A stretch of 64,000 nucleotides of DNA, taken from Pseudomonas sp. ICMP 561. Lineage in GTDB: Bacteria > Pseudomonadota > Gammaproteobacteria > Pseudomonadales > Pseudomonadaceae. The stretch lies in contig NZ_LKBT01000045.1 of NCBI RefSeq assembly GCF_002699985.1, positions 62,001 to 126,000 of the forward strand, in the 5' to 3' direction. Position numbers and translations under genes: made by a program. How positions within the stretch are numbered: position 1 is the stretch's first letter; each line of letters opens with the position of its first letter. The notes beneath the pieces were generated by a model. The model was not told the DNA's origin. It searched no databases and was given only the letters and a program-made list of their open reading frames with translations. Of the stretch, positions 54,453-63,129 are shown in pieces.

Positions 54453-55769
54453 ATGCGTATCAGCATCTTTGGTTTGGGTTACGTCGGTGCAGTATGTGCC
54501 GGTTGCCTTTCTGCGCGGGGTCATGATGTTGTTGGTGTTGATATCTCCAGCGCCAAAATCGACCTTATCAATAACGGCAAATCGCCAATCGTAGAGCCTG
54601 GTCTGGGCGAGCTTCTGGACAAGGGTATTCGCACTGGCAAACTGCGTGGCACCACGGATTTTTCCGAGGCCATCCGCGCCACTGACGTGTCGATGATCTG
54701 CGTGGGTACTCCAAGCAAGAAAAACGGCGACCTGGAACTCGATTTCATCGAATCCGTTTGCCGCGAAATCGGCTTCGTACTGCGTGAAAAAGACACCCGT
54801 CACACTATCGTTGTGCGCAGCACCGTTCTGCCGGGCACTGTTGCCAACGTTGTGATCCCAATCCTCGAAGACTGCTCCGGCAAAAAAGCCGGTGTCGACT
54901 TCGGCGTTGCAGTGAACCCTGAGTTCCTGCGCGAAAGCACCGCGATCAAAGACTACGATCACCCGCCAATGACCGTTATCGGCGAGTTCGATAAAGCGTC
55001 CGGCGACGTGCTGCAAGCTCTGTACGAAGAACTCGACGCACCGATCATCCGCAAGGACATCGCTGTTGCCGAAATGATCAAGTACACCTGCAACGTGTGG
55101 CACGCCACCAAGGTCACCTTCGCCAACGAAATCGGCAACATCGCCAAAGCGTGCGGCGTCGATGGTCGTGAAGTAATGGAAGTGGTTTGCCAGGACAAGC
55201 AACTGAACCTGTCCCAGTACTACATGCGTCCAGGCTTCGCTTTCGGCGGTTCTTGCCTGCCAAAAGACGTCCGCGCCCTGACCTATCGTGCTGGCAGCCT
55301 GGACGTTGAAGCACCTCTGCTCAACTCGCTGATGCGCAGTAACGTTTCCCAGGTTCAGAACGCTTTCGACATCGTGGCTGCCCACGACACTCGCAAAGTC
55401 GCGCTGATGGGTCTGAGCTTCAAGGCCGGTACTGACGACCTGCGTGAAAGCCCGCTGGTAGAGCTGGCTGAAATGCTGATCGGTAAAGGCTTCGACTTGA
55501 GCATCTACGACAGCAACGTTGAATACGCTCGTGTTCACGGTGCCAACAAGGAATACATCGAGTCCAAGATCCCGCACGTTTCGTCCCTGCTGAACTCGGA
55601 CTTCGACGCTGTGATCGAACACGCCGACGTGATCATCCTGGGCAACCGTGATGAGCGCTTCCGCGCCCTGGCCGACAAGGCTCCAGCGGGCAAGCAGATT
55701 GTGGACCTGGTCGGCTTCATGACCACCACTACTGCCGAAAACGCTAGCGCTGAAGGTATCTGCTGGTAA
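54453..55769 (+). CDS. algD: GDP-mannose 6-dehydrogenase AlgD
   Basis: 438 residues. It oxidises GDP-mannose to GDP-mannuronate with two NAD+, the committed step of alginate synthesis. The N-terminal Rossmann fold has SIFGLGYVGAVCAG; catalytic Cys268 lies in FGGSCLPKDVRA; the C-terminal UDP/GDP-binding domain has LMGLSFKAGTDDLRESP. GAGG precedes the ATG. First gene of the alginate operon, under the AlgU promoter. Confidence 0.98.
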   Translation: MRISIFGLGYVGAVCAGCLSARGHDVVGVDISSAKIDLINNGKSPIVEPGLGELLDKGIRTGKLRGTTDFSEAIRATDVSMICVGTPSKKNGDLELDFIESVCREIGFVLREKDTRHTIVVRSTVLPGTVANVVIPILEDCSGKKAGVDFGVAVNPEFLRESTAIKDYDHPPMTVIGEFDKASGDVLQALYEELDAPIIRKDIAVAEMIKYTCNVWHATKVTFANEIGNIAKACGVDGREVMEVVCQDKQLNLSQYYMRPGFAFGGSCLPKDVRALTYRAGSLDVEAPLLNSLMRSNVSQVQNAFDIVAAHDTRKVALMGLSFKAGTDDLRESPLVELAEMLIGKGFDLSIYDSNVEYARVHGANKEYIESKIPHVSSLLNSDFDAVIEHADVIILGNRDERFRALADKAPAGKQIVDLVGFMTTTTAENASAEGICW

Positions 55770-55778
55770 ACCAGCGGC

Positions 55779-55858
55779 AAGCTACAAGCTTAAAGCGGCA
55801 AGCCAAAAGTTCAAGCTGCAACCCCCACTTGGGGCTTGCAGCTTGAAGCTTGCAACTG
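55779..55858. repeat. Inverted CAAGCT-rich repeat between algD and alg8
   Basis: AAGCTACAAGCTTAAAGC and GCTTGCAGCTTGAAGCTTGC face each other around CCCCCACTTGGGG. The sequence can fold in the operon mRNA. It is unlike the REP families of this window but shares CTACAAG with 47185-47209. Confidence 0.75.
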
Positions 55859-55875
55859 ACCTAGGGATACCAGAT

Positions 55876-57357
55876 ATGCACAGGCTTAAGCATGGTCTAC
55901 TACAGGCCGCAGGTTGGTTGTTCTACCTGAGTTTATTAGGGGCACTCGCAACCGCGTTGCCTACCAGTATCTTCGACTCACAGTCGAAGAACTTTATTTT
56001 CCTGATTGGCGCCGTGGGCATCTGGCGCTACTCGATGGGCGCTACGCACTTTGTGCGCGGCATGATCTTTCTCTACATCGTTTACCCGCACCTGCGTCGC
56101 AAAGTGCGCAAGCTGGGCAAGTCGGCGGACCCGTCTCACGTGTTCCTGATGGTCACCAGCTTTCGTATCGACGCACTGACTACCGCCCAGGTGTACAGCT
56201 CGGTCATTCGCGAAGCCATTGAATGCGGCTACCCGACCACCGTGGTCTGCTCCCTGGTAGAAATGTCAGACGAGTTGCTGGTCAAAGCGATGTGGGAAAA
56301 GGCCAACCCGCCTGCTCACGTCAAACTGGACTTCGTACGTATTGCCGGTACCGGTAAGCGCGACGGTCTGGCTTTCGGCTTCCGCGCAATCTCCCGGCAC
56401 ATGCCGGACGACCGTGCTGTGGTCGCCGTGATCGATGGCGACACCGTGCTGTCTGAAGGCGTGGTTCGCAAGACTGTTCCGTGGTTCCAGCTGTTCGGCA
56501 ATGTCGGCGGCCTGACCACTAACGAGTTCTGCGAAGTCCGCGGCGGCTACATCATGAGTGAGTGGCACAAACTGCGTTTCGCGCAGCGTCACATCAACAT
56601 GTGCTCGATGGCCCTGTCCAAGCGCGTACTGACCATGACCGGTCGTATGTCAGTGTTCCGCGCCACCGTCGTGACTGATCCTGAGTTCATCGCCGATGTT
56701 GAAAGCGATTCGCTGCATCACTGGCGTCTGGGTACGTTCAAGTTCCTGACCGGTGATGACAAGTCCAGCTGGTTCAGCCTGATGCGTCTTGGCTACGACA
56801 CGTTCTACGTGCCGGACGCTACGATCAACACCGTTGAGCACCCGCCGGAAAAGAGCTTCCTGAAGGCCAGCCGCAAACTGATGTATCGCTGGTACGGCAA
56901 CAACCTGCGTCAGAACTCGCGTGCATTGGGTCTGGGCGTTCGTCGTCTCGGGATCTTCACCAGCATCGTGCTGTTCGACCAGCGTGTGTCGATGTGGACC
57001 TCCATTCTCGGCCTCACCGTTGCGATCATCGCCAGCTTCAAATACGGCGGTGTGTTCATCCTGATGTATCTGCTGTGGATCGGGATAACCCGCTTGATCC
57101 TGACCCTGCTGCTGTCCTTGTCAGGGCACAACATCGGGCCGGCCTACCCCGTCATTCTTTATTACAACCAGATCGTCGGCGCACTGATGAAGATCTACGT
57201 CTTCTTCCGCCTGGACCGCCAGTCCTGGACGCGTCAAGACACCAAACTCAGCCGTGACATGGCCAGTTTCCAGGGTTGGTTCAACACCTGGTCATCTCGA
57301 ACCATGACTTTCTCGGCTGGCACCATCTTCGTCGCAGTGCTGTTGACGATGGTTTAA
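55876..57357 (+). CDS. alg8: Alginate polymerase Alg8 (GT2 family)
   Basis: 493 residues from the ATG at 55876 (MHRLKHGLLQAAG); the frame from 55843 begins in the repeat. A family 2 glycosyltransferase with N-terminal membrane helices (about residues 8-32, 36-75), a cytoplasmic domain including AVIDGDTVLSEG (nucleotide-metal Asp) and VESDSLHHW, an acceptor-side motif in MYRWYGNNLRQ and C-terminal helices (about 355-425, 470-493). It polymerises mannuronate from GDP-mannuronate and needs Alg44 bound to c-di-GMP. Confidence 0.96.
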   Translation: MHRLKHGLLQAAGWLFYLSLLGALATALPTSIFDSQSKNFIFLIGAVGIWRYSMGATHFVRGMIFLYIVYPHLRRKVRKLGKSADPSHVFLMVTSFRIDALTTAQVYSSVIREAIECGYPTTVVCSLVEMSDELLVKAMWEKANPPAHVKLDFVRIAGTGKRDGLAFGFRAISRHMPDDRAVVAVIDGDTVLSEGVVRKTVPWFQLFGNVGGLTTNEFCEVRGGYIMSEWHKLRFAQRHINMCSMALSKRVLTMTGRMSVFRATVVTDPEFIADVESDSLHHWRLGTFKFLTGDDKSSWFSLMRLGYDTFYVPDATINTVEHPPEKSFLKASRKLMYRWYGNNLRQNSRALGLGVRRLGIFTSIVLFDQRVSMWTSILGLTVAIIASFKYGGVFILMYLLWIGITRLILTLLLSLSGHNIGPAYPVILYYNQIVGALMKIYVFFRLDRQSWTRQDTKLSRDMASFQGWFNTWSSRTMTFSAGTIFVAVLLTMV

Positions 57358-57399
57358 ACCGGGCCAACGGATTAATCGCTTAAGTAGGAAAAATTAGCC

Positions 57400-58569
57400 A
57401 TGAATACAGCCGTGAATGCAAACGTCGTACACGAATCCGAAGCCCAGCGCCAACACGCCCGGGTCAAAATCCCGGCCAAGCTGCGCTTGCTCGAAGCCCC
57501 GAACGCGCCTCTGGTACAAGTTGAAGACTTGTCCGCTGGCGGCCTGAGCTTCGTCGCGCCTGCGCAGCAGCGCCCAACGGCAGGTGAAGTTATCAAGGGG
57601 CGCCTGCAGTTCCTGATCGACAACCTTGGCCTGGCCATGGACGTTGAGATGCAGGTGCGCTCCATTGATCCTTCCACCGGTCGCGTGGGTTGCCAGTTCC
57701 AGAATCTGGAAGCTCAAGACATCGCCACCCTGCGTCACCTGATCACGTCGCACCTGAGCGGCGACATCGTCAGCATGGGTGAAGTGCTGGCTACCTTGCA
57801 GCGTGACAACTTCACCAAAGCACGCAAGGTGAAAGGCAGCGGCGACGGCATGAGCGCTCTGGGTCGCCTGCGCGCAGTGACCTTCACCCTCGGTATCTTC
57901 ATCGTCGGTCTGGCAGCATTCGGCTTTATCTTCAAAACCGTTTACGGCCTGTACTTCGTCAGCCACTCCTCGGCCGGCCTGGTCACCTTGCCAGCCATGG
58001 ACGTAACGATGCCGCGTGAAGGCACCGTGCAGAGCCTGGTCGCGGTCAACACTCCGGTCGCCAAAGGCGCACCAATGGCCTCGTTCAACACCAGCATGCT
58101 GGAAATGCTCAAGGGCAGCCTGAACGGTGACGACCTGCAACCTGCAAAAATCGAAGAACTGTACGGCAAGCAAATGGCCGGTACCCTCACCAGCCCATGC
58201 GACTGTGTGATTGCCAAGCAACTGGTTTCCGATGGTCAGTTCGCTGCCAAAGGCCAGGTGATCTTCCAACTGGTACCGCGTAACACCGCAGCCAATGTTG
58301 AAGCCCGCTTCACCTATCGTCAGTTCAACGACGTCAAGCCAGGCACCCGCGTCAACTTCCAGGTAGCCGGTGAAGACAACATTCGCAGCGGCAAAATCGT
58401 CAGCAGCACCAACCTGAGCGAAACCGATCTGGCCACCGATATCCGCGTGCAGATCAAGCCTGACGAAGTGCTGGACACTTCCCTGGCTGGCCGTCCGGTT
58501 GAAGTCACCAGCGATCGTGGTCCATCGATGAACTGGCTGATCGACAAAGCCATGGCCGCGGGTCTCTAA
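57400..58569 (+). CDS. alg44: c-di-GMP receptor and co-polymerase Alg44
   Basis: 389 residues. The PilZ domain is N-terminal: R17-x-x-x-R21 in QRQHARVK and D43-x-S-x-x-G in VEDLSAGG. One membrane helix (about 166-186, FTLGIFIVGLAAFGFIF) leads to a periplasmic HlyD-like domain. It binds c-di-GMP and activates Alg8 and is thought to bridge to the outer-membrane part. The gene is followed after one base by algK. Confidence 0.96.
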   Translation: MNTAVNANVVHESEAQRQHARVKIPAKLRLLEAPNAPLVQVEDLSAGGLSFVAPAQQRPTAGEVIKGRLQFLIDNLGLAMDVEMQVRSIDPSTGRVGCQFQNLEAQDIATLRHLITSHLSGDIVSMGEVLATLQRDNFTKARKVKGSGDGMSALGRLRAVTFTLGIFIVGLAAFGFIFKTVYGLYFVSHSSAGLVTLPAMDVTMPREGTVQSLVAVNTPVAKGAPMASFNTSMLEMLKGSLNGDDLQPAKIEELYGKQMAGTLTSPCDCVIAKQLVSDGQFAAKGQVIFQLVPRNTAANVEARFTYRQFNDVKPGTRVNFQVAGEDNIRSGKIVSSTNLSETDLATDIRVQIKPDEVLDTSLAGRPVEVTSDRGPSMNWLIDKAMAAGL

Positions 58570-58570
58570 C

Positions 58571-59989
58571 ATGCGTAGCCCATTACAACGATTGTCGAGC
58601 CCTACCCTATTGAGCCTGGCCGTTGCCATCGCGCTGACCGGTTGTGCCGGTCTGCCCGATCAACGCCTGGCCAATGAAGCCTTGAAGAACGGCGACACCG
58701 CTCTGGCAGAACAGAACTATCGGCAACTGGCGGACCTGGGCTACAGCGATGCACAGGTAGGCCTGGCTGACATTGCAGTGCAAAGCGGCGACCCGCAGCG
58801 CATCAAGGAAGCTGAAGCCACTTATCGCGCTGCTGCTGAAACGTCACCGCGTGCTCAAGCTCGTCTGGGTCGCCTGCTGGCGACCAAACCGGGCGCGACT
58901 GAAGCGGAACACCACGAAGCTGAAAGCCTGCTGAAAAAGGCCTTCGCCAGTGGCGATACCAGTTCGCTGACGCCTTTGGCCATGCTTTACCTGCAATTCC
59001 CGCACAGCTTTCCGAACGTGAATGCCCAGCAGAAAATCAGCGAGTGGCGTGCACAGGGTTATCCGGAAGCCGGTCTGGCCCAAGTGCTGCTGTACCGCAC
59101 CCAGGGCACTTACGATCAGCACCTGGATGACGTGGAAAACATCTGCAAAAACGCACTGAGCAAAGTCGACATCTGCTACGTCGAGCTGGTGACGGTCTAT
59201 CAGAAACGTGGCCAGAACGAACAGCGCACCGCCGTGGTCGAGCAACTGAAAAGTGCTTACTCCATTGGCGGCGTCGGCGCTCAGCGTGTGGACAGCGTAG
59301 CCCGCGTATTGGGTGATGCGTCCATCGGTACGCCCGATGAAAAAACCGCTCAGCAATTGCTTGAACAAGTTGCACCGGGTTACCCCGCTTCATGGGTAAC
59401 ACTGGCCAAACTGCTTTACGACTTCCCCGAACTGGGCGACGTCAACAAGATGATGGAATACCTGGATAACGGTCGTGCTGCGGACCAACCCCGCGCCGAG
59501 CTGTTGCTGGGTCGCCTGTACTACGAAGGTAAATGGGTACCGGCTGATTCACGCAAAGCAGAAGAGCACATGAAAAGAGCCGCCGCTGGTGGTGAGCTCT
59601 CCGCGCATTACTACCTGGGTCAGATCTACCGCCGTGGTTACCTCGGCAAGGTCGAATCGCAAAAGGCACTGGACGAATTGCTGATCGCTGCACGTGGCGG
59701 CCAGAACAGCGCTGACTTTGCCATTGCCCAATTGTTCTCCCAAGGCAAAGGCACCATGCCTAACCCGGTCAATGCCTGGGTGTTCAGCCAACTGGCGCTT
59801 CAGGCTCCAACGCCGACGCCGGCTGCCACTGATCTCGCGCAGGAAATCAGCACCGCCTTGCCCCCTGAAAAACTCGCCACCGCCCAACGGCTGTTGCAGC
59901 AAGAGAAAAACGTCCGGGGCATCACCAGCCAAAACGCGCTGGCCATTCAAGCCCTGAAAGAAGAAGACGGCGAGGACGCACCACTATGA
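58571..59989 (+). CDS. algK: Alginate export lipoprotein AlgK
   Basis: 472 residues. Lipoprotein signal with lipobox LTGC (Cys25), then Sel1/TPR-like repeats along the whole length (for example DLGYSDAQVGLADIAVQSGD, GRLYYEGKWVPADSRKAEEH). It is a periplasmic scaffold anchored in the outer membrane that assists AlgE and AlgX. The stop overlaps the algE start (ATGA). Confidence 0.95.
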   Translation: MRSPLQRLSSPTLLSLAVAIALTGCAGLPDQRLANEALKNGDTALAEQNYRQLADLGYSDAQVGLADIAVQSGDPQRIKEAEATYRAAAETSPRAQARLGRLLATKPGATEAEHHEAESLLKKAFASGDTSSLTPLAMLYLQFPHSFPNVNAQQKISEWRAQGYPEAGLAQVLLYRTQGTYDQHLDDVENICKNALSKVDICYVELVTVYQKRGQNEQRTAVVEQLKSAYSIGGVGAQRVDSVARVLGDASIGTPDEKTAQQLLEQVAPGYPASWVTLAKLLYDFPELGDVNKMMEYLDNGRAADQPRAELLLGRLYYEGKWVPADSRKAEEHMKRAAAGGELSAHYYLGQIYRRGYLGKVESQKALDELLIAARGGQNSADFAIAQLFSQGKGTMPNPVNAWVFSQLALQAPTPTPAATDLAQEISTALPPEKLATAQRLLQQEKNVRGITSQNALAIQALKEEDGEDAPL

Positions 59990-61467
59990 AGTTGAATCCC
60001 CTGATGGCCGCAGGCCTGGGTCTTGGCTTTACCCTGCTTTGGGCTACGCCGACACTGGCGGCCCTGACCGAAGAGAAGAACTTTGGTCTGGAAGTAAAAA
60101 TCAGCGGCCAGGCCGAAGACGACCGCGACCTGGGCACACGCTCCGGTGGCGATGTAAATGGTCTCGGTCTGGACCTGCGTCCTTGGGTCTACGGCGAACG
60201 CGGCGACTGGAGCGGTTATGCGATGGGTCAAGTGGTGACTGCCACTGACACCATTCAGACTGACCCTCTTGAACAAACCGACGCCGCAACCCAACAAACC
60301 ACTCAGTCTCGTGGCAATGCCAGCGAGCGCGAAGTCGACAAGAGCTATCTGGCCTTGCGCGAATTCTGGATTGGCTACAGCGGCTTCACCGCCTACCCTG
60401 GCGAGATACTCAAAGTCGGTCGTCAGCGTCTGCGCAATGACGATGGCCAGTGGCACGACACGAACATCGAGGCCGTGAACTGGGTCTTCGACACCACACT
60501 GCTCAAAGCAGACGTGGGCGTGGCTCAACGCTTCAGCGAATACCGCACCGACCTGACTGAATTGTCGGCGCAAGACGAAGACCGTAAACACATTTTCGGT
60601 GACGTCAGCTACCAGTGGATGCCAGGTCAATGGGCAGGTGTGCGCGCACACCACAGCCAAGATGACGGCAACCTGAAAAAACCTGGCGAGCAACTTGACG
60701 ATCTGGACAAGACCGCCAATGGCGATCTGACCTGGTTGGGCCTGCAGGCCAACAGCGATGCCTACAACCATCGCAACACCAACCCGATCAATTACTGGGG
60801 CAGCGTGACCTGGCTCTCCGGTGATCGCAGCCAGATTGCTGCCGACGCACAGCCGGACGGCACGTTCCAGGCAGGCGACAAGACCAACACCAACGTCAAT
60901 GGCTGGGCCACTGACCTGGGTCTGCGTTTCCGTCTGGACCCGCAATGGCAAGTCGGCGCCGCCTACTCGCGCGCCAGCAAGGAATACGAACAGAACGGCC
61001 TGGAATCCAACCGTTCGAACTGGACCGGCACGCGCTCGCGTATCCACCGCTTCGGTGAAGCGTTCCAGGGTGAAATGGCCAACGTGGAAAGCGGCTCGCT
61101 GTTCGCCTCCTGGCAGATGCAGGATGAATACGACGCATCGTTGATCTACCACAAATTCCGCCGCACCGATGGCAATGCGCGCATTGGTACTTCGGGAATC
61201 AATGCTGTTGGCGAAGAGCGGCCAGGTGTTCTTTCATCCCTGCCACTGAGCACCGACGGTGAAAAAGACCTGGGTCAGGAAATGGACCTGGTCGTGACCA
61301 AGTACTTCAAAGGCGGTCTGTTGCCTGCGGCACTCAGTCAGTCGATGGACGAACCTTCAGCGCTCGTCCGTCTGCGTGCCGGTGTCTTCAAACCGGGTGA
61401 TGCTTATGGCAGCGAAGTCGACAGCTACATGCACCGCGCCATTGTCGACGTCATCTGGCGCTTCTGA
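59986..61467 (+). CDS. algE: Alginate outer membrane porin AlgE
   Basis: 493 residues. Signal peptide with cleavage after LA (residues 1-25), then amphipathic strands of an 18-stranded barrel; the C terminus ends in a Phe (VDVIWRF), the usual outer-membrane insertion signal. FWIGYSGFTAYPGE and VGRQRLRNDDGQ are family segments. It exports alginate through an electropositive pore. Overlaps algK by four bases; algG follows 26 bases later. Confidence 0.96.
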   Translation: MKLNPLMAAGLGLGFTLLWATPTLAALTEEKNFGLEVKISGQAEDDRDLGTRSGGDVNGLGLDLRPWVYGERGDWSGYAMGQVVTATDTIQTDPLEQTDAATQQTTQSRGNASEREVDKSYLALREFWIGYSGFTAYPGEILKVGRQRLRNDDGQWHDTNIEAVNWVFDTTLLKADVGVAQRFSEYRTDLTELSAQDEDRKHIFGDVSYQWMPGQWAGVRAHHSQDDGNLKKPGEQLDDLDKTANGDLTWLGLQANSDAYNHRNTNPINYWGSVTWLSGDRSQIAADAQPDGTFQAGDKTNTNVNGWATDLGLRFRLDPQWQVGAAYSRASKEYEQNGLESNRSNWTGTRSRIHRFGEAFQGEMANVESGSLFASWQMQDEYDASLIYHKFRRTDGNARIGTSGINAVGEERPGVLSSLPLSTDGEKDLGQEMDLVVTKYFKGGLLPAALSQSMDEPSALVRLRAGVFKPGDAYGSEVDSYMHRAIVDVIWRF

Positions 61468-61493
61468 TGCAACCGCGAAAGGAGTGCGATGAG

Positions 61494-63116
61494 ATGAACA
61501 GTCAAGCAAGCAGTCTGCGCAACCGCGCATGGCCACAAGCACTGCTCGAAAGCGCAGTGCTGAGCGGCGCGCTGTTGCTCGCCAGCTCCGCCATGGCCGC
61601 CACAGTGCCGGTCAACCCGGTCCCGGCTCCGGTGAACGGTGCGGCAGTGGTCAAAGAGTTGCAGCAGGCCAAAAACTACACCATCAGCAGCCCGCCGGTG
61701 GAAACACTGCACCTGGAAAAACCCAAGCTGCCAGACCTCTCCGGCTATACCGCCGAAGCCGCTGCCAAGAAAATTGTCCGCACCAAAGCGGGCAAGGTTC
61801 GAGTGGCCCGAATGATGTCGGAAGTGGGTCTGAAAGAGTTTATCGGTGGCGATAACAAGATGGCCGAATGGGTTGCCCGTCAACAAGGCATCCCACAGGC
61901 AATCATCATCGAAGACGGCTATGTGACGGTTCAGGATCTGGCGAAAAAAGTCCCGAAGCAGTACCTCAGCGAAGTATCGCCAGGCACCTACGTGGCTCGC
62001 CTGCCGATTCTGGTCAAGGCTACCGGCATCTTCGAAGCCAACAAGAAAACCAAGGAGCTGCGCCTGTCTCAAGAGAAAGGTGCGTTCGTGGTCGTCGAAG
62101 GCAAGCTGTTCATGAGCGACACCCAGATGAATGGCTGGCGCGAAAAGGACAACACGCCGTCGACCTTCCGCAAGCCAGACGAATTCCGTCCGTTTCTGCT
62201 GTCCTGGGGTGGCTCTGAGGTCTACATCATCAACACCAAAATGGCGAGCCTGGGTTACGACCAGAGCAAGTCCTACGGTGTGAGTATTTCCCAGTACACG
62301 CCCAACATGGTCAAAGAGATGAACAAGCCCGATCCGACCGGCTGGATCGTCGGCTCGGAATTCTCGGACATGTGGTATGGCTTCTACTGCTATGAAACCA
62401 AAGATTTTGTGGTCAAAGGCAGCACCTACCGCGACAACATCATTTACGGCATCGACCCGCACGACCGTTCCCACGGTCTGATCATTGCCGAAAACGATGT
62501 CTACGGAACCAAGAAAAAGCACGGGATCATTATTTCCCGTGAGGTGAACGATAGCTTCATCTTCAACAACAAAACGCACAACAACAAGTTGTCCGGCATG
62601 GTTCTGGACCGTAACAGCGTCAACAACATCGTTGCCTACAACGAGGTTTACCAGAACCACACTGACGGCATCACCTTGTACGAAAGCGGCGACAACCTGC
62701 TGTGGGGCAACAAGGTCATTGCCAACCGTCGTCACGGCATCCGCGTTCGTAACAGCGTGAACATCCGCCTTTACGAAAACATCGCCATGGCCAACGGTCT
62801 GCTGGGTGTCTACGGACACATCAAGGATTTGAGCAACACCGACCGCGACATCGCGCTCGACCCGTTCGAATCCAAGGTGTCGCTGATTGTTGTCGGTGGT
62901 GAACTGACCGGTAATAACTCGGGCCCACTGTCGATCGATTCGCCACTGAGTATCGAACTCTACCGAGTGGCGATGCTGGCTCCGACCAAGAACAGCGGTA
63001 TCAGCTTCGCCGGCATTCTGGGCGAACGTCAGGATGAAATCCTTGACCTGCTGGTACGCCAACAGAAAGCCGTGCTGATCGATCCGGTCGAAAGCCAGAA
63101 AGAACTTCAGGACTGA
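61494..63116 (+). CDS. algG: Mannuronan C5-epimerase AlgG
   Basis: 540 residues from the ATG at 61494, which has AAGGAG nine bases upstream; an ATG at 61467 overlaps the algE stop region without such a site. A signal peptide (cleavage near AMA, residue 37) and a right-handed beta-helix with the catalytic motif DPHDRSHG (321-328) follow. It converts mannuronate to guluronate in the polymer in the periplasm and also belongs to the export scaffold. Confidence 0.96.
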   Translation: MNSQASSLRNRAWPQALLESAVLSGALLLASSAMAATVPVNPVPAPVNGAAVVKELQQAKNYTISSPPVETLHLEKPKLPDLSGYTAEAAAKKIVRTKAGKVRVARMMSEVGLKEFIGGDNKMAEWVARQQGIPQAIIIEDGYVTVQDLAKKVPKQYLSEVSPGTYVARLPILVKATGIFEANKKTKELRLSQEKGAFVVVEGKLFMSDTQMNGWREKDNTPSTFRKPDEFRPFLLSWGGSEVYIINTKMASLGYDQSKSYGVSISQYTPNMVKEMNKPDPTGWIVGSEFSDMWYGFYCYETKDFVVKGSTYRDNIIYGIDPHDRSHGLIIAENDVYGTKKKHGIIISREVNDSFIFNNKTHNNKLSGMVLDRNSVNNIVAYNEVYQNHTDGITLYESGDNLLWGNKVIANRRHGIRVRNSVNIRLYENIAMANGLLGVYGHIKDLSNTDRDIALDPFESKVSLIVVGGELTGNNSGPLSIDSPLSIELYRVAMLAPTKNSGISFAGILGERQDEILDLLVRQQKAVLIDPVESQKELQD

Positions 63117-63129
63117 GAAGGTAATGTTT

